From Actinomyces sp. B33 (GTDB taxonomy: Bacteria > Actinomycetota > Actinomycetes > Actinomycetales > Actinomycetaceae), in assembly GCF_028437565.1 (NCBI RefSeq), contig NZ_JAMRYR010000004.1:1-64000 (forward strand): a stretch of 64,000 nt of DNA, written 5' to 3'. The notes beneath the pieces are model-generated. The model did no database searches and was not told the DNA's origin. It saw only the letters and a program-made list of their open reading frames with translations. Below are positions 1-8,382 of this stretch, in pieces. Numbering within the stretch: the first letter of the stretch is position 1; every line of letters begins with the position of its first letter. The position numbers were made by a program, and so were the translations under genes.

Positions 1-412
1 CTTGTGGGTGGTTGGGGGCGTGGGGTGTGCTTGTGGGTGGTTGGGGGCGTGGGGTGTGCTCTCGAGTGGGAACCCATTGGCCTCGTCCGTCCCATGCATC
101 CGGCACCAGCCCCGTGCGCGCCCTCGTCCCCTTTCAACCGTAGAGCCGAGTAGTTGCCGGCGGTCGTATCAGCTCCGCGAGCCGAGCAGTTGGCGGCGAT
201 CGCATCAGCTCCGCTGAGCCTCATCCCCCTTCCTCACCCCAACCCTCGCACCACCTCTCGCACCTGAGCGTCTGACCCCCGCATTACCCCCGAAAACGAA
301 CATTTCCCCGCAAAATGAGGCCCGGATTTTCGTTTTCGAGGGAAACGCCGCGAACGCGTTGAGTCACCGACGCCGAAGCGCCCACGGTGGACGACCACCG
401 GCCCCGACGCCC
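1..412. repeat. Gene-free left edge with two short tandem duplications
   Basis: No credible gene is seen here. Positions 1-29 and 30-58 are two identical 29-bp tandem units rich in G and T. Positions 143-178 and 179-214 are two 36-bp units differing at a few bases, and the start of a third follows. A palindromic element lies at 284-346 and is listed separately. The reading frames crossing this stretch look like GC-rich shadows. Confidence 0.7.
284..346. repeat. Dispersed palindromic element, copy 1 (degenerate)
   Basis: The left arm contains CCCCGAAAACGAACATTTCC. The right arm carries the complementary TTCGTTTTCG core but has lost a few bases, so the stem is imperfect. The inner sequence TTTCCCCGCAAAA is shared with the copy at 6796. 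It lies just downstream of the minus-strand gene ending at 413. Confidence 0.8.
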
Positions 413-3055
413 TCAGATCAAGCCCCTGCGCTCCATGTACTTCATCGCCAACCACCCCACCGGGATCCGCCCGTAGAACGTCACGAGACGGTAGAGGACC
501 GCCGTCGGCAGACCCACCGACAGGCCCACCCCCGCGACCTGCAAACCGCCCGTCAGCGCCGCCTCCACCGGGCCGATACCCCCGGGCGACGGCAGCAGCG
601 ACCCGAGCGAATTCGACGCCAGATACGTCAACGCCACCTGCGACCACCCCAACGACCCGCCCATCGCCACCAGGGACGCCCAGAAGGCGCCGACGAACCC
701 GACCGTCATCACGAGATTGCCCGCGACCACCATCCCCAGGCGCCGCGGCTGGCCCGCGACCCACAACAGCCTCGGATACACCTGCTGCCACGTCGGAGCA
801 GCCTTCGCCCACACCCGCCGCCGCAGACCCGGAACCGACAGGACCACCCCGACAACGACCGCGATGCCGATGACGACCAAGAGGATCGTCCCATACGGCA
901 GGGCCACCGAGATCGACCCCCCGGTGACGAGGAGGACGAGGAAGAACATGAGGATCGTCATCGTCCCCTGCGCGATCTGCTGAAGCGTCACCGTCGTCAC
1001 CGCCACCGCCGTCGGCACCCGCTTCTTGCGCAGGTACCGCAAGTTGAGCGCCGCCGGACCGACCCCCGCCGGAGCGACGATCGTGATGATCGACGCCGCC
1101 ACCTGGGCCACCACCGAATCCCAGAACCTCAACCGCTCCGGGCTCAACGCCATCAACGGGATCGCCCCGCCGACCCACGTCAAGCACGCGAGGGCCGCAG
1201 CCGCCCCCATCCACACCGGATCGGCCCGCGTCACCGCCGAGATGATGTCCTCGAAATTCAACGAGCCCAGGACGACGACGAGCGCGAACGCCAGGACCCC
1301 GACCATGACGACCGTCCGAGGCTGGAAGCGCCGCAGATCCACGACCTGCTCCGACTCCGCGGCCGGATCCGAGACGAGCGCCGAGCGTAGCTCCGTGAGC
1401 AGATCCGTGCGCCGGATCGCCTGCTTGACCGACCCCGGCAGGACCGGTCCCTGGAGGACCGGCGCGCACGCCTCCAAGCGCTCGGCCGGGACCGCCCGGC
1501 GAGCCGCCTCCAACGCCCGCGGCGCCCCCACCGCCGACGCCGTGAGGGTGAGCATCTGAGCGATGTCGATCCGACGGTTGAGATCCGTCGTCGCCACCTC
1601 GCCGCGCTCCCAGTCGACGATCCACACGCGCCCGTCCTCGTCGACGACGACGGACTCGACCGACAGCGCCCGGTGAGCGATCCCCCGGGCGTGAGCCGCC
1701 ACGAGCTGAGACCACGCCTCGTCCAGCATCCCCTCGGTGACCAGATCCGGGTCGAGGCCGTGCAGCGGCGTCGTCGGCGGCAGGGCCCTGCGCACCGTGA
1801 GGATCGATCCGCCGGCCTCGGCGACCCCCAGGGGCTCGGGGGTGCGCACGCCGCCCGCGAGCGCCGTCATCGCGGTGAGCGTCGACCGCTCGGCCGACGC
1901 CTTGAGGGACGGCGAGACCCACCGGCTGATCCCCCGCAGGCGGATGTTGTCCCACACCTCGACGAGGGTCCCCGCCAACTCCAGGCCGGGGTCGTCGACG
2001 ACGACCTCCATGACGAGCCCGGACTCGTCCCACGCCTGGTAGTGCCGCGCCGAGTCGGCGGTGTTCCTCCGCGTCACCGTGTAGTCGGCGGGCGCCACGT
2101 CGCCGATCCGCTGGCGCACTCGCCCGTCCTCGTCCTCGTCGACCACCCACGTCGTCAGCGGCTCCTCGTCGGTGTCGAGATCGGCGCGGACGATGCGGGA
2201 CGGGACGATCCCGATCGCCACGAGCGCCTCGACGATGTCGGCGCCGGTCGCCCGCCGGTCCTCGAAGCCGAACGCCCACCGGGCCGCCGACCCGAAGAAC
2301 CGGCCGATGAGGACGGAGATCACCGCCCCCGGCAGCGTCATCGACGAGCGCAGGACCCCCAGGAAGAGGATCACCCACAGGCCCGTCCACGACCAGCGGA
2401 CGGTCCTCATCGAATGGGCCTCGCCGGCGACGGTGAACAGCGCGCACAGGGTGACGACGACGAGATTGATGCCGATCGCCGTGTCCGTCGTCGACGACTG
2501 CCCGACGACGGCCGTGGCCACGCGCAGCGGGGCGGTCATCGGCTCCGGCAGGAGGGACACGGCCCACGTGATCCCCCAGCCGGCGAGCGCGGCCGCGAGG
2601 GCGGCGCAGACCGCGTGGATGATCGTCGTCAGGCGCCGGCGCAGGGCCAGGGCGGTGACGATGCCGATGGGGGCGACGAGGACGACGACGCCCTCGATGA
2701 CGGTGACGGGCAGGAGGAGGACCTCGCGGATCACCTGGAACCGCAGGACGTCCTCAGTGATGCCCTGGGTCGTCGCGTTCGCGAACACGCCGACGGCCCA
2801 CACGGCGGCGATCCCCAGGAGGGCGAGGGCGATGTCGACGAGGTCGGCGCGGCGCCTCGTGCGCGGGGAGATCCGGTCGGCGAAGTGGACGGGGCTGGGG
2901 AGTCGGGGGGCTCGGGGTCGTGGGGACGAGGTGCGGGCGGGGGCGAGCGGGGGTCCGTCCGGGCCGTCGCCGACTGGGTCCGAGGGGGGCGGCGCGTCGG
3001 GTGAGGCGTCGGGCCCGCGGCCCCCGGCCTCATCGAGGGTGCCGCGGATCTCCAT
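413..3055 (-). CDS. Membrane protein: kinase-like domain fused to a lysylphosphatidylglycerol-synthase-type flippase region
   Basis: The product is 880 aa. An N-terminal hydrophobic region (about residues 60-290) has several membrane segments. A cytoplasmic part follows that resembles a protein-kinase or aminoglycoside-kinase fold: near residues 455-480 there is HRALSVESVVV followed by VWIVDWERGE, matching an HRD-like catalytic loop and a DxW metal site. The C-terminal 320 residues or so are a multi-pass region of the UPF0104/AglD family, the transmembrane half of MprF, ending in GWLAMKYMERR. It probably handles lipid or lipid-linked sugar translocation in the cytoplasmic membrane, but the substrate cannot be read from sequence. 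The ATG lies six bases after TAGGAT, a leaderless arrangement, and the gene diverges from the DedA gene. The family assignment is good; the activity of the kinase-like part is inferred. Confidence 0.75.
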   Translation of the reverse strand: MEIRGTLDEAGGRGPDASPDAPPPSDPVGDGPDGPPLAPARTSSPRPRAPRLPSPVHFADRISPRTRRRADLVDIALALLGIAAVWAVGVFANATTQGITEDVLRFQVIREVLLLPVTVIEGVVVLVAPIGIVTALALRRRLTTIIHAVCAALAAALAGWGITWAVSLLPEPMTAPLRVATAVVGQSSTTDTAIGINLVVVTLCALFTVAGEAHSMRTVRWSWTGLWVILFLGVLRSSMTLPGAVISVLIGRFFGSAARWAFGFEDRRATGADIVEALVAIGIVPSRIVRADLDTDEEPLTTWVVDEDEDGRVRQRIGDVAPADYTVTRRNTADSARHYQAWDESGLVMEVVVDDPGLELAGTLVEVWDNIRLRGISRWVSPSLKASAERSTLTAMTALAGGVRTPEPLGVAEAGGSILTVRRALPPTTPLHGLDPDLVTEGMLDEAWSQLVAAHARGIAHRALSVESVVVDEDGRVWIVDWERGEVATTDLNRRIDIAQMLTLTASAVGAPRALEAARRAVPAERLEACAPVLQGPVLPGSVKQAIRRTDLLTELRSALVSDPAAESEQVVDLRRFQPRTVVMVGVLAFALVVVLGSLNFEDIISAVTRADPVWMGAAAALACLTWVGGAIPLMALSPERLRFWDSVVAQVAASIITIVAPAGVGPAALNLRYLRKKRVPTAVAVTTVTLQQIAQGTMTILMFFLVLLVTGGSISVALPYGTILLVVIGIAVVVGVVLSVPGLRRRVWAKAAPTWQQVYPRLLWVAGQPRRLGMVVAGNLVMTVGFVGAFWASLVAMGGSLGWSQVALTYLASNSLGSLLPSPGGIGPVEAALTGGLQVAGVGLSVGLPTAVLYRLVTFYGRIPVGWLAMKYMERRGLI

Positions 3056-3061
3056 GCCCCA

Positions 3062-3067
3062 ATCCTA
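3062..3067 (-). promoter_or_regulatory. Leaderless -10 box of the kinase/flippase gene
   Basis: On the minus strand TAGGAT is followed by exactly six bases (TGGGGC) and then ATG. No separate ribosome-binding site is visible, so transcription probably starts at or next to the start codon. Confidence 0.5.
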
Positions 3068-3125
3068 GACGCCCGGCGTTCCCGGTTAGGGTGGAGGCGA
3101 CACGCCCCCATCGAGAGGACACCGC

Positions 3126-4091
3126 ATGATCTGGCCGACGCTGCTCGCGACCGCCGACCCCTCGGCCTTGGAGACCTTCATCGGATGGTTCAAGGACCCC
3201 GAGTCGCTGCTGCTCGCCATGGGCTCGTGGGTCCTGTGGGGCACTCTCGCGATCGTCCTCGTCGAGTCCGGGGTCCTCTTCCCCGTCCTGCCCGGCGACT
3301 CGCTCCTGTTCGCCGCGGGCCTCCTCCACGACCGCCTCGGCCTCCACCTGCCGACCCTCATCGGCCTCGTGTTCGTCGCCGCCTTCATCGGCGCCCAGAT
3401 CGGCTACTGGTTGGGCGCCCGATTCGGCCGCCGCCTGTTCACGCCCAACGCCCGGTTCCTCAAGACCGAGCACCTCGACAAGGCCGAGCGCTACTTCGCC
3501 GACTACGGCGGCCGCTCCCTGGTCATCGGACGGTTCATCCCCTTCGTGCGCACCTTCATCCCCCTGGCCGCCGGCATCGCCGGCTACCCGTACCCGAAGT
3601 TCCTCGCCTTCAACTCCCTCGGCGCCCTCCTGTGGGGGGCGGGGATCACGTGGCTCGGGTCGGCGCTGGGAGGCGTCCCCTTCGTCCACGACAACCTCTC
3701 CCTCATCATCATCGCGATCGTCGGCGTCTCCCTCCTGCCGATGATCGTCCAGGTCGTCGCCTCGCGCCGCCCCTCGGGGGACGATCCGGCGCTCGTCCCC
3801 GATGCTTCGGCCGCCGGCGCGCCGGCGGCCGAAGCCGGCCTCGTCCCGGCGGGCGCGGCCCCCGTCGACCGCCCCGTCCACGTCGCCGCCCCCGCGGGAC
3901 CCGGCGTCGGCCCCGCCCGCGAGGAGGGGCTCGCGTCCAGCCGGGGCCGCGAGGAGGAGCCGGCCAGCAGCCCCACCCAGGAGGAGGACCTCGCCGTTGG
4001 CTCCGTCGGCGAGAAGCGTCCCGCGGCCGCGGGCGCCTCGGACGGCTCCCCCGACACCTCCCCCGCCGCCTCCGAGCCCGCCGAGGAGTGA
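3126..4091 (+). CDS. DedA/VTT-domain membrane protein
   Basis: The 321-aa product has a DedA (VTT/SNARE-associated) domain over about residues 20-210. Hallmarks are the early ESGVLFPVLPGDSLLF stretch, GYWLGARFGRR, and the FIPFVRTFIPLAAGIAG segment whose arginine and prolines are conserved in the family. Family members are linked to lipid carrier recycling and membrane homeostasis. The last 105 residues or so are an Ala/Glu/Pro-rich acidic tail, probably disordered and absent from typical 200-aa members. GAGAGGA seven bases upstream supports the start. The stop is seven bases before the next start, so the two genes are probably co-transcribed. Confidence 0.85.
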   Translation: MIWPTLLATADPSALETFIGWFKDPESLLLAMGSWVLWGTLAIVLVESGVLFPVLPGDSLLFAAGLLHDRLGLHLPTLIGLVFVAAFIGAQIGYWLGARFGRRLFTPNARFLKTEHLDKAERYFADYGGRSLVIGRFIPFVRTFIPLAAGIAGYPYPKFLAFNSLGALLWGAGITWLGSALGGVPFVHDNLSLIIIAIVGVSLLPMIVQVVASRRPSGDDPALVPDASAAGAPAAEAGLVPAGAAPVDRPVHVAAPAGPGVGPAREEGLASSRGREEEPASSPTQEEDLAVGSVGEKRPAAAGASDGSPDTSPAASEPAEE

Positions 4092-4098
4092 CCCCGCG

Positions 4099-6771
4099 AT
4101 GATCGGGCAGTGGTGGACCCTGATTCCGACCTTCGTCGCGATGATGGTCGCCCTGGTCCTCCCCGGCTGCTTCTGGCTGAGGGCCGGTCCCCGCCCGGTC
4201 CTCGTCGGCCTCGCGGCCGCCCCCGCGTTCTGCGCGGGGCTCCTCACCGCCCTGTCGGTCCTCCTGCCGGGATTGGGCGGCGACTGGGAGCCCTCCGCCG
4301 TCCTCCCCGTCCTCGGGCTGTCGGCCCTCATCGGGGCCGTCATCCTCTTCCTCGGCCACGCGCGCCGAGTCAACGACGGGGTCATGCCCCGCCCCGGCCG
4401 GTACGCCGCCGTCCTCGAGCCGACCCTCCGCCCCTCATCGGAGGCCCGGCGCTCGCGGGCCGCGACGGCGGCCGCCGTCCTCGTCGGGTTCGCCGTCGCC
4501 GCCGCCCCGATGATCCTGACCGCCGACCCGCGCGACCCCGTTCAACAGTGGGATTCGACCTTCCACCTCAACGGGGTGCGCGCGATCCTCCAGGGCGGGA
4601 ACGCGAGTCCCTTCGGGGGGCTGTCCGCCCTGTACGGGGGCCGCGAGGTCTTCTATCCGACGGCGTGGCACGCCTTCGTCGCGATCTTCGTCGAGTCGCG
4701 GACGATCATCCAGGCCTCCAACGTGTCGTCTCTGGTCCTCATGGCCGTGTGGGTGGTCGGGGCGACGGCGTTCGTCTCCGTCGTCACCGACTCGCGGCCG
4801 GCCGTCCTGGCCGCCCCGGTTCTGGCGGGCGCTCTTCCGAGTATGCCGGCGGACGCTCTGACGATGTACAACCAGTGGCCTCATGCGATGGGGCTGGCGC
4901 TCGTCCCGGGCCTGGCGGCGGCTGCGGTCGTCGTCGGGCGGCGCGTCAGCGAGGGGGTCGACGAGGCGGGGGCGGTGCGCGCGGTCCTGCGGCAGGCCCC
5001 GGCGGGGGTGTTCCTCGCGGTCGGCGCCCTGGGCGCGGTGGGGGCGCACCCGAGCGCGGCGTTCACCCTGGTGGTGCTCCTGGCTCCGGGTCTCCTGTCG
5101 GCGCTCGTGCGCCTGGCGGGCCGGGCCGTCGCGGGTCGACGGGTCGTCGAGGCCGTGGCGTGGGCCGCGGTCGGGGCGATGGTCGTCGTCGTGCCCTTGG
5201 GGCTGTTGACGACGGAGAAGATCCGGGCGATGGGCGACTACCCGAGGTCGGGGATCGGGTGGGGCACGGCGCTGTCGCATGCACTCATGCCGGTCCCCCC
5301 GTTCTCGCAGACACCGGGGCTGCGCCTCCTCGTCCTCGTCCAGGGGGTGCTTCTCGTCGTCGGCGTCGGGGCCGTCCTGGGGGCGGGTCGGGCGCTCGTC
5401 GGATGGTGGCGGGCCGGAGCGCCGGTCGCGGCTGTCGGAGAGGGGCCGGTCGTCGCCGGTGGGGGGGCGGAGCAGGGCGCCTCCGATGGAGTGCCGGAGC
5501 GCATGACCGGGGTTGGGCGAGACGCGGGCGCCGTTTCGGGGGGTTCTCCTTCGGAGGCCGATAGGGGCCGCCCCCTGTCGGCCGGCTCGGGCGTCGACCC
5601 GCTGGGGTCCGGGGCACCGGGCGGGACCGGCGCCCTCGGAGGGGACGCCGTCTCGGATAAGGCGCTTCCGGGGACGAACGCGGAGGGGGAGGATCCGATC
5701 GCTGCGGGATCGGGTCCGAGTGGGCCTCGGGCGCCGGGTCCGGCGTCCGGTGCCGTCGTGTGCGCGCCCGTTGACGCCCAGAACCGAGTGCCGCTTCCGG
5801 AAAGGCGTGGGGTCGAGGAGGCCGGGCCGGGCGTTTCAGCGCCGGATTCCTCCGCTGGAATGAGGGGAGATCCATTTGCGGTCTCGTTCACGGGTGCGGC
5901 TGGAATCCGGGTCGCCGCCCGTGCCGGTTCCCCTGGTGTGCGCTGGCCCCTCGTCTCGCTCGTCTGCTTCGCGCTGCTCACTCTTCTGGCGTACGCGCCG
6001 AATTCGCCGGTGAGGACCTTCCTCCTGGCGCCCTGGTACATGGACGCCCGGAGGATCATGGGGGCGCATGGGCTCGCCATGGTCCCGATCATGGCGATCG
6101 GGTTCTCCTCCCTCGTGAGCGCTATCCGTGGTGCGGCGGGTCCTTTGCATCCTGGGGCCCGCCGTCCGGTCGGCGGCCGTCCGGGCGCTGGCCGTCCGGG
6201 CGCCGACCTGAGGCTCGTCGTGGGCCTCGGGGCCCTCCTCCTGGCCCTTTCGGGTTTCGGGGCCTTCGACGCTCGCGTCCGCGCCGCCGCTTACGTCTAC
6301 GACTCGGATGACCTGGGCAAGCCGGGGATGGCGACGACCGGCGAGCTGGCGATGCTGCGCCGGGCCCGCCTGATCCTGCCCGGCGATGCCCTCGTGCTCG
6401 GCGATCCGATCGCGGGGGCCGCCTACATCGAGACGATCTCCGACCGTGAGGCGGTCTTCCCGCAGTTGACCATGGCGAACGCCGATGAGGAGTCCCAGAG
6501 CCTCCTCGCCGATCACTTCAACGAGATCCACACGAATCCGCGCGTATGCGAGGTCGTCCGGGATCTCGGCATCACCCATTTCTACGCCGAGGAGGACGGG
6601 ATGTACTACAACTTCTCACGATCCTCGCGCTCGCCTGGCCTGTACGGCGTCGATACGTCCAGCGGCTTCGAGCAGGTCGATGCAGGGGGGACGGCCGTCC
6701 TCTACAAGATCACCGCGTGCGGTGAGGTTGCCCCCGGCGGGGCTCGTGAGGCCGCCGTCGGCGGCAGGTGA
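4099..6771 (+). CDS. Large polytopic membrane protein, DUF6541/GT-C-like
   Basis: The 890-aa product is a multi-pass protein with many hydrophobic segments over residues 1-430 and 610-720. Features such as FYPTAWHAF, MYNQWPHAMGLAL and the C-terminal extracytoplasmic part (ILPGDALVLGDPIAGAAY, VVRDLGITHFYAE) resemble actinobacterial DUF6541 proteins, thought to be GT-C-type lipid-linked sugar transferases. That role is inferred. The stretch encoded at about 5400-5930 (residues 435-610) is a Gly/Ala/Pro/Ser-rich insertion without membrane segments. The start is set at 4099 because GAGGAG overlaps the preceding stop and hydrophobic sequence begins at once; an in-frame opening extends to 3802 but only as a shadow of the DedA tail. 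Confidence 0.65.
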   Translation: MIGQWWTLIPTFVAMMVALVLPGCFWLRAGPRPVLVGLAAAPAFCAGLLTALSVLLPGLGGDWEPSAVLPVLGLSALIGAVILFLGHARRVNDGVMPRPGRYAAVLEPTLRPSSEARRSRAATAAAVLVGFAVAAAPMILTADPRDPVQQWDSTFHLNGVRAILQGGNASPFGGLSALYGGREVFYPTAWHAFVAIFVESRTIIQASNVSSLVLMAVWVVGATAFVSVVTDSRPAVLAAPVLAGALPSMPADALTMYNQWPHAMGLALVPGLAAAAVVVGRRVSEGVDEAGAVRAVLRQAPAGVFLAVGALGAVGAHPSAAFTLVVLLAPGLLSALVRLAGRAVAGRRVVEAVAWAAVGAMVVVVPLGLLTTEKIRAMGDYPRSGIGWGTALSHALMPVPPFSQTPGLRLLVLVQGVLLVVGVGAVLGAGRALVGWWRAGAPVAAVGEGPVVAGGGAEQGASDGVPERMTGVGRDAGAVSGGSPSEADRGRPLSAGSGVDPLGSGAPGGTGALGGDAVSDKALPGTNAEGEDPIAAGSGPSGPRAPGPASGAVVCAPVDAQNRVPLPERRGVEEAGPGVSAPDSSAGMRGDPFAVSFTGAAGIRVAARAGSPGVRWPLVSLVCFALLTLLAYAPNSPVRTFLLAPWYMDARRIMGAHGLAMVPIMAIGFSSLVSAIRGAAGPLHPGARRPVGGRPGAGRPGADLRLVVGLGALLLALSGFGAFDARVRAAAYVYDSDDLGKPGMATTGELAMLRRARLILPGDALVLGDPIAGAAYIETISDREAVFPQLTMANADEESQSLLADHFNEIHTNPRVCEVVRDLGITHFYAEEDGMYYNFSRSSRSPGLYGVDTSSGFEQVDAGGTAVLYKITACGEVAPGGAREAAVGGR

Positions 6772-6795
6772 TGCTCGTCCGTCCCCGCCCCCGCC

Positions 6796-6859
6796 TTTTC
6801 CCCCGAAAACGAACATTTCCCCGCAAAAAAGCCTCCCTTTTTTCGTTTTCGTGGGAAAT
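6796..6859. repeat. Dispersed palindromic element, copy 2 (degenerate)
   Basis: The left arm CCCCGAAAACGAACATTTCC is intact. The right arm is TTTTTCGTTTTCGTGGGAAA, so the inner stem is broken. It lies between the stop at 6771 and the pheA promoter, about 70 bases upstream of the pheA -10 box. Its inner bases match copy 1 rather than copies 3 and 4. Confidence 0.8.
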
Positions 6860-6930
6860 GCGAGGGGGAAGCGGGGACGAGGACGATGGGCAGCTCGCGG
6901 ACGTGCGCGGCCCCGCCGTCCGAGCCTCGT

Positions 6931-6936
6931 TACCCT
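6931..6936 (+). promoter_or_regulatory. Leaderless -10 box of pheA
   Basis: TACCCT lies seven bases before the ATG at 6944, with no Shine-Dalgarno sequence between them. Confidence 0.45.
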
Positions 6937-6943
6937 GAGACGC

Positions 6944-8113
6944 ATGGAATCCGCACCCGCTGACCCGCTCGCCCACTCCATGTCCGAGGATCGGGCCCCC
7001 GCGGCCGCGGACCAGCCATCCGTAGCCGCCTCGAATGCTCCCGGCCGGGAAGCCGCAGCCGCCCAGCAGACATCCGTCGACCGGGCTCCCGGACCTGTCC
7101 CCGACGTTCCGGGCTTCGGCTCCACCGGCCGAACAGATGACCGGCCCCAGCGCATCGCCTTCCTCGGCCCCTTCGGGACCTTCACCGAGCAGGCCGTCCG
7201 CCAAGTCGCCCCGGTCGGCGCCGAGCTCCTGCCGATGACCTCCGCCCCGCAGGCCCTCGCAGCCGTGCGTCGAGGCCAGGCGGACAGGGCCGTCGTCCCC
7301 ATCGAGAACTCGATCGAAGGAGGGGTCAACGCCACTCTCGACTCCCTCTCCCACGGCGAGCCCCTCGTCATCGTCGCCGAAATGGTCGTCGACGTCGTCT
7401 TCCAACTGGCCGTCCGACCCGGCACGACCGCCGACGCCATCGGCCGCATCGGCACCCACCCGCACGCATGGGCCCAGTGCAGGACCTGGGCCGAGGCCAC
7501 CTTCCCCGGCGCGATCCACGTGCCGACGACTTCGACCGCGGCCGCCGCCGAACTCCTCGCCGCGGGCGACGCCCCGTTCGACGCTGTCCTGTGCAACGCG
7601 ATGTCGGTCGCGGCCTATGGGCTTGACGCCCTCCACAGCGACGTCGCGGACACTCCCGGGGCGGTCACCCGATTCGTTCTGGTCTCCCGGCCCGGAGAGA
7701 TCCCCGAGCCCACCGGGGCCGATAAGACGACGATCCAAGTCGCCCTGCCCGTCAACGAGTCCGGCGCCCTGCTCACCCTGCTCGAGCAATTCGCCGTGAG
7801 GGGCGTCGACCTGTCGCGTATCGAGTCGCGCCCCAGCGGAGACGGCCTGGGGGATTACACCTTCAGCATCGACATCGTCGGGCACATCGCGGAGGAGCGC
7901 GTTCAAGCATCGCTCGTCGGACTCCACCGGTACTCGCCGGAGGTGAGGTTCATGGGCTCGTATCCGCGGGTCGACGGGGTGGAGGCGACGGTCCTGCGCG
8001 GGACCCGCGATGAGGACTTCCAACGAGGGAGGGCGTGGGTCGCGGGGATCCTCCGCGGCGGGGACGGGGCCTCCGTCCCCGCGGGCGAGGCGCCCGGCTG
8101 GCCGCTGCGGTGA
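6944..8113 (+). CDS. pheA: Prephenate dehydratase
   Basis: Converts prephenate to phenylpyruvate in phenylalanine synthesis in the cytoplasm. The 389-aa product opens with about 65 low-complexity residues, then a PDT domain from RIAFLGPFGTFTEQA through VVPIENSIEGGV and the catalytic TRF motif in GAVTRFVLVS. A C-terminal ACT domain (ESGALLTLLEQFAVRGVDL, then RIESRP) is the usual phenylalanine-feedback site. Members of this monofunctional type are usually near 300 aa, so the N-terminal tail is an extension; an internal ATG at codon 13 is an alternative start. No chorismate mutase domain is present. The gene converges on the diacylglycerol-kinase-family gene across a minisatellite. Confidence 0.93.
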   Translation: MESAPADPLAHSMSEDRAPAAADQPSVAASNAPGREAAAAQQTSVDRAPGPVPDVPGFGSTGRTDDRPQRIAFLGPFGTFTEQAVRQVAPVGAELLPMTSAPQALAAVRRGQADRAVVPIENSIEGGVNATLDSLSHGEPLVIVAEMVVDVVFQLAVRPGTTADAIGRIGTHPHAWAQCRTWAEATFPGAIHVPTTSTAAAAELLAAGDAPFDAVLCNAMSVAAYGLDALHSDVADTPGAVTRFVLVSRPGEIPEPTGADKTTIQVALPVNESGALLTLLEQFAVRGVDLSRIESRPSGDGLGDYTFSIDIVGHIAEERVQASLVGLHRYSPEVRFMGSYPRVDGVEATVLRGTRDEDFQRGRAWVAGILRGGDGASVPAGEAPGWPLR

Positions 8114-8189
8114 GGGGTGGGAGCCCGGGTCTCGGCTGAGCCGCTCAGTCCAGCGCGGCGCGGTGGCGGCGGGGCGGTGGTGGGATGGT

Positions 8190-8370
8190 GGTCTTGCTAG
8201 AGACGAGGCGAGGCGTGGTGGGCCTGGGGGGTTCTTCGATTTGCCAGTGGTGTCGTGGGGTTGGGCGGGTTCTTGAATTCGCCAGTGGTGAGGCGCGGTG
8301 GGATGGGGGATTGTGAATTCGCCGGTCGAGAGGTGAGGCGGAGGCGGGGGCCTGAACTCGCCAGAGGGAG
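8190..8370. repeat. Degenerate ~40-bp minisatellite between convergent genes
   Basis: About five units start near 8191, 8231, 8269, 8309 and 8349, giving a period of 38-40 bp. The best conserved part is TTGAATTCGCCAGTGGTG, followed by a variable G-rich half. It fills the gap between the ends of pheA and the gene ending at 8383. No coding potential is seen. Confidence 0.7.
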
Positions 8371-8382
8371 GACGAGGACGGG

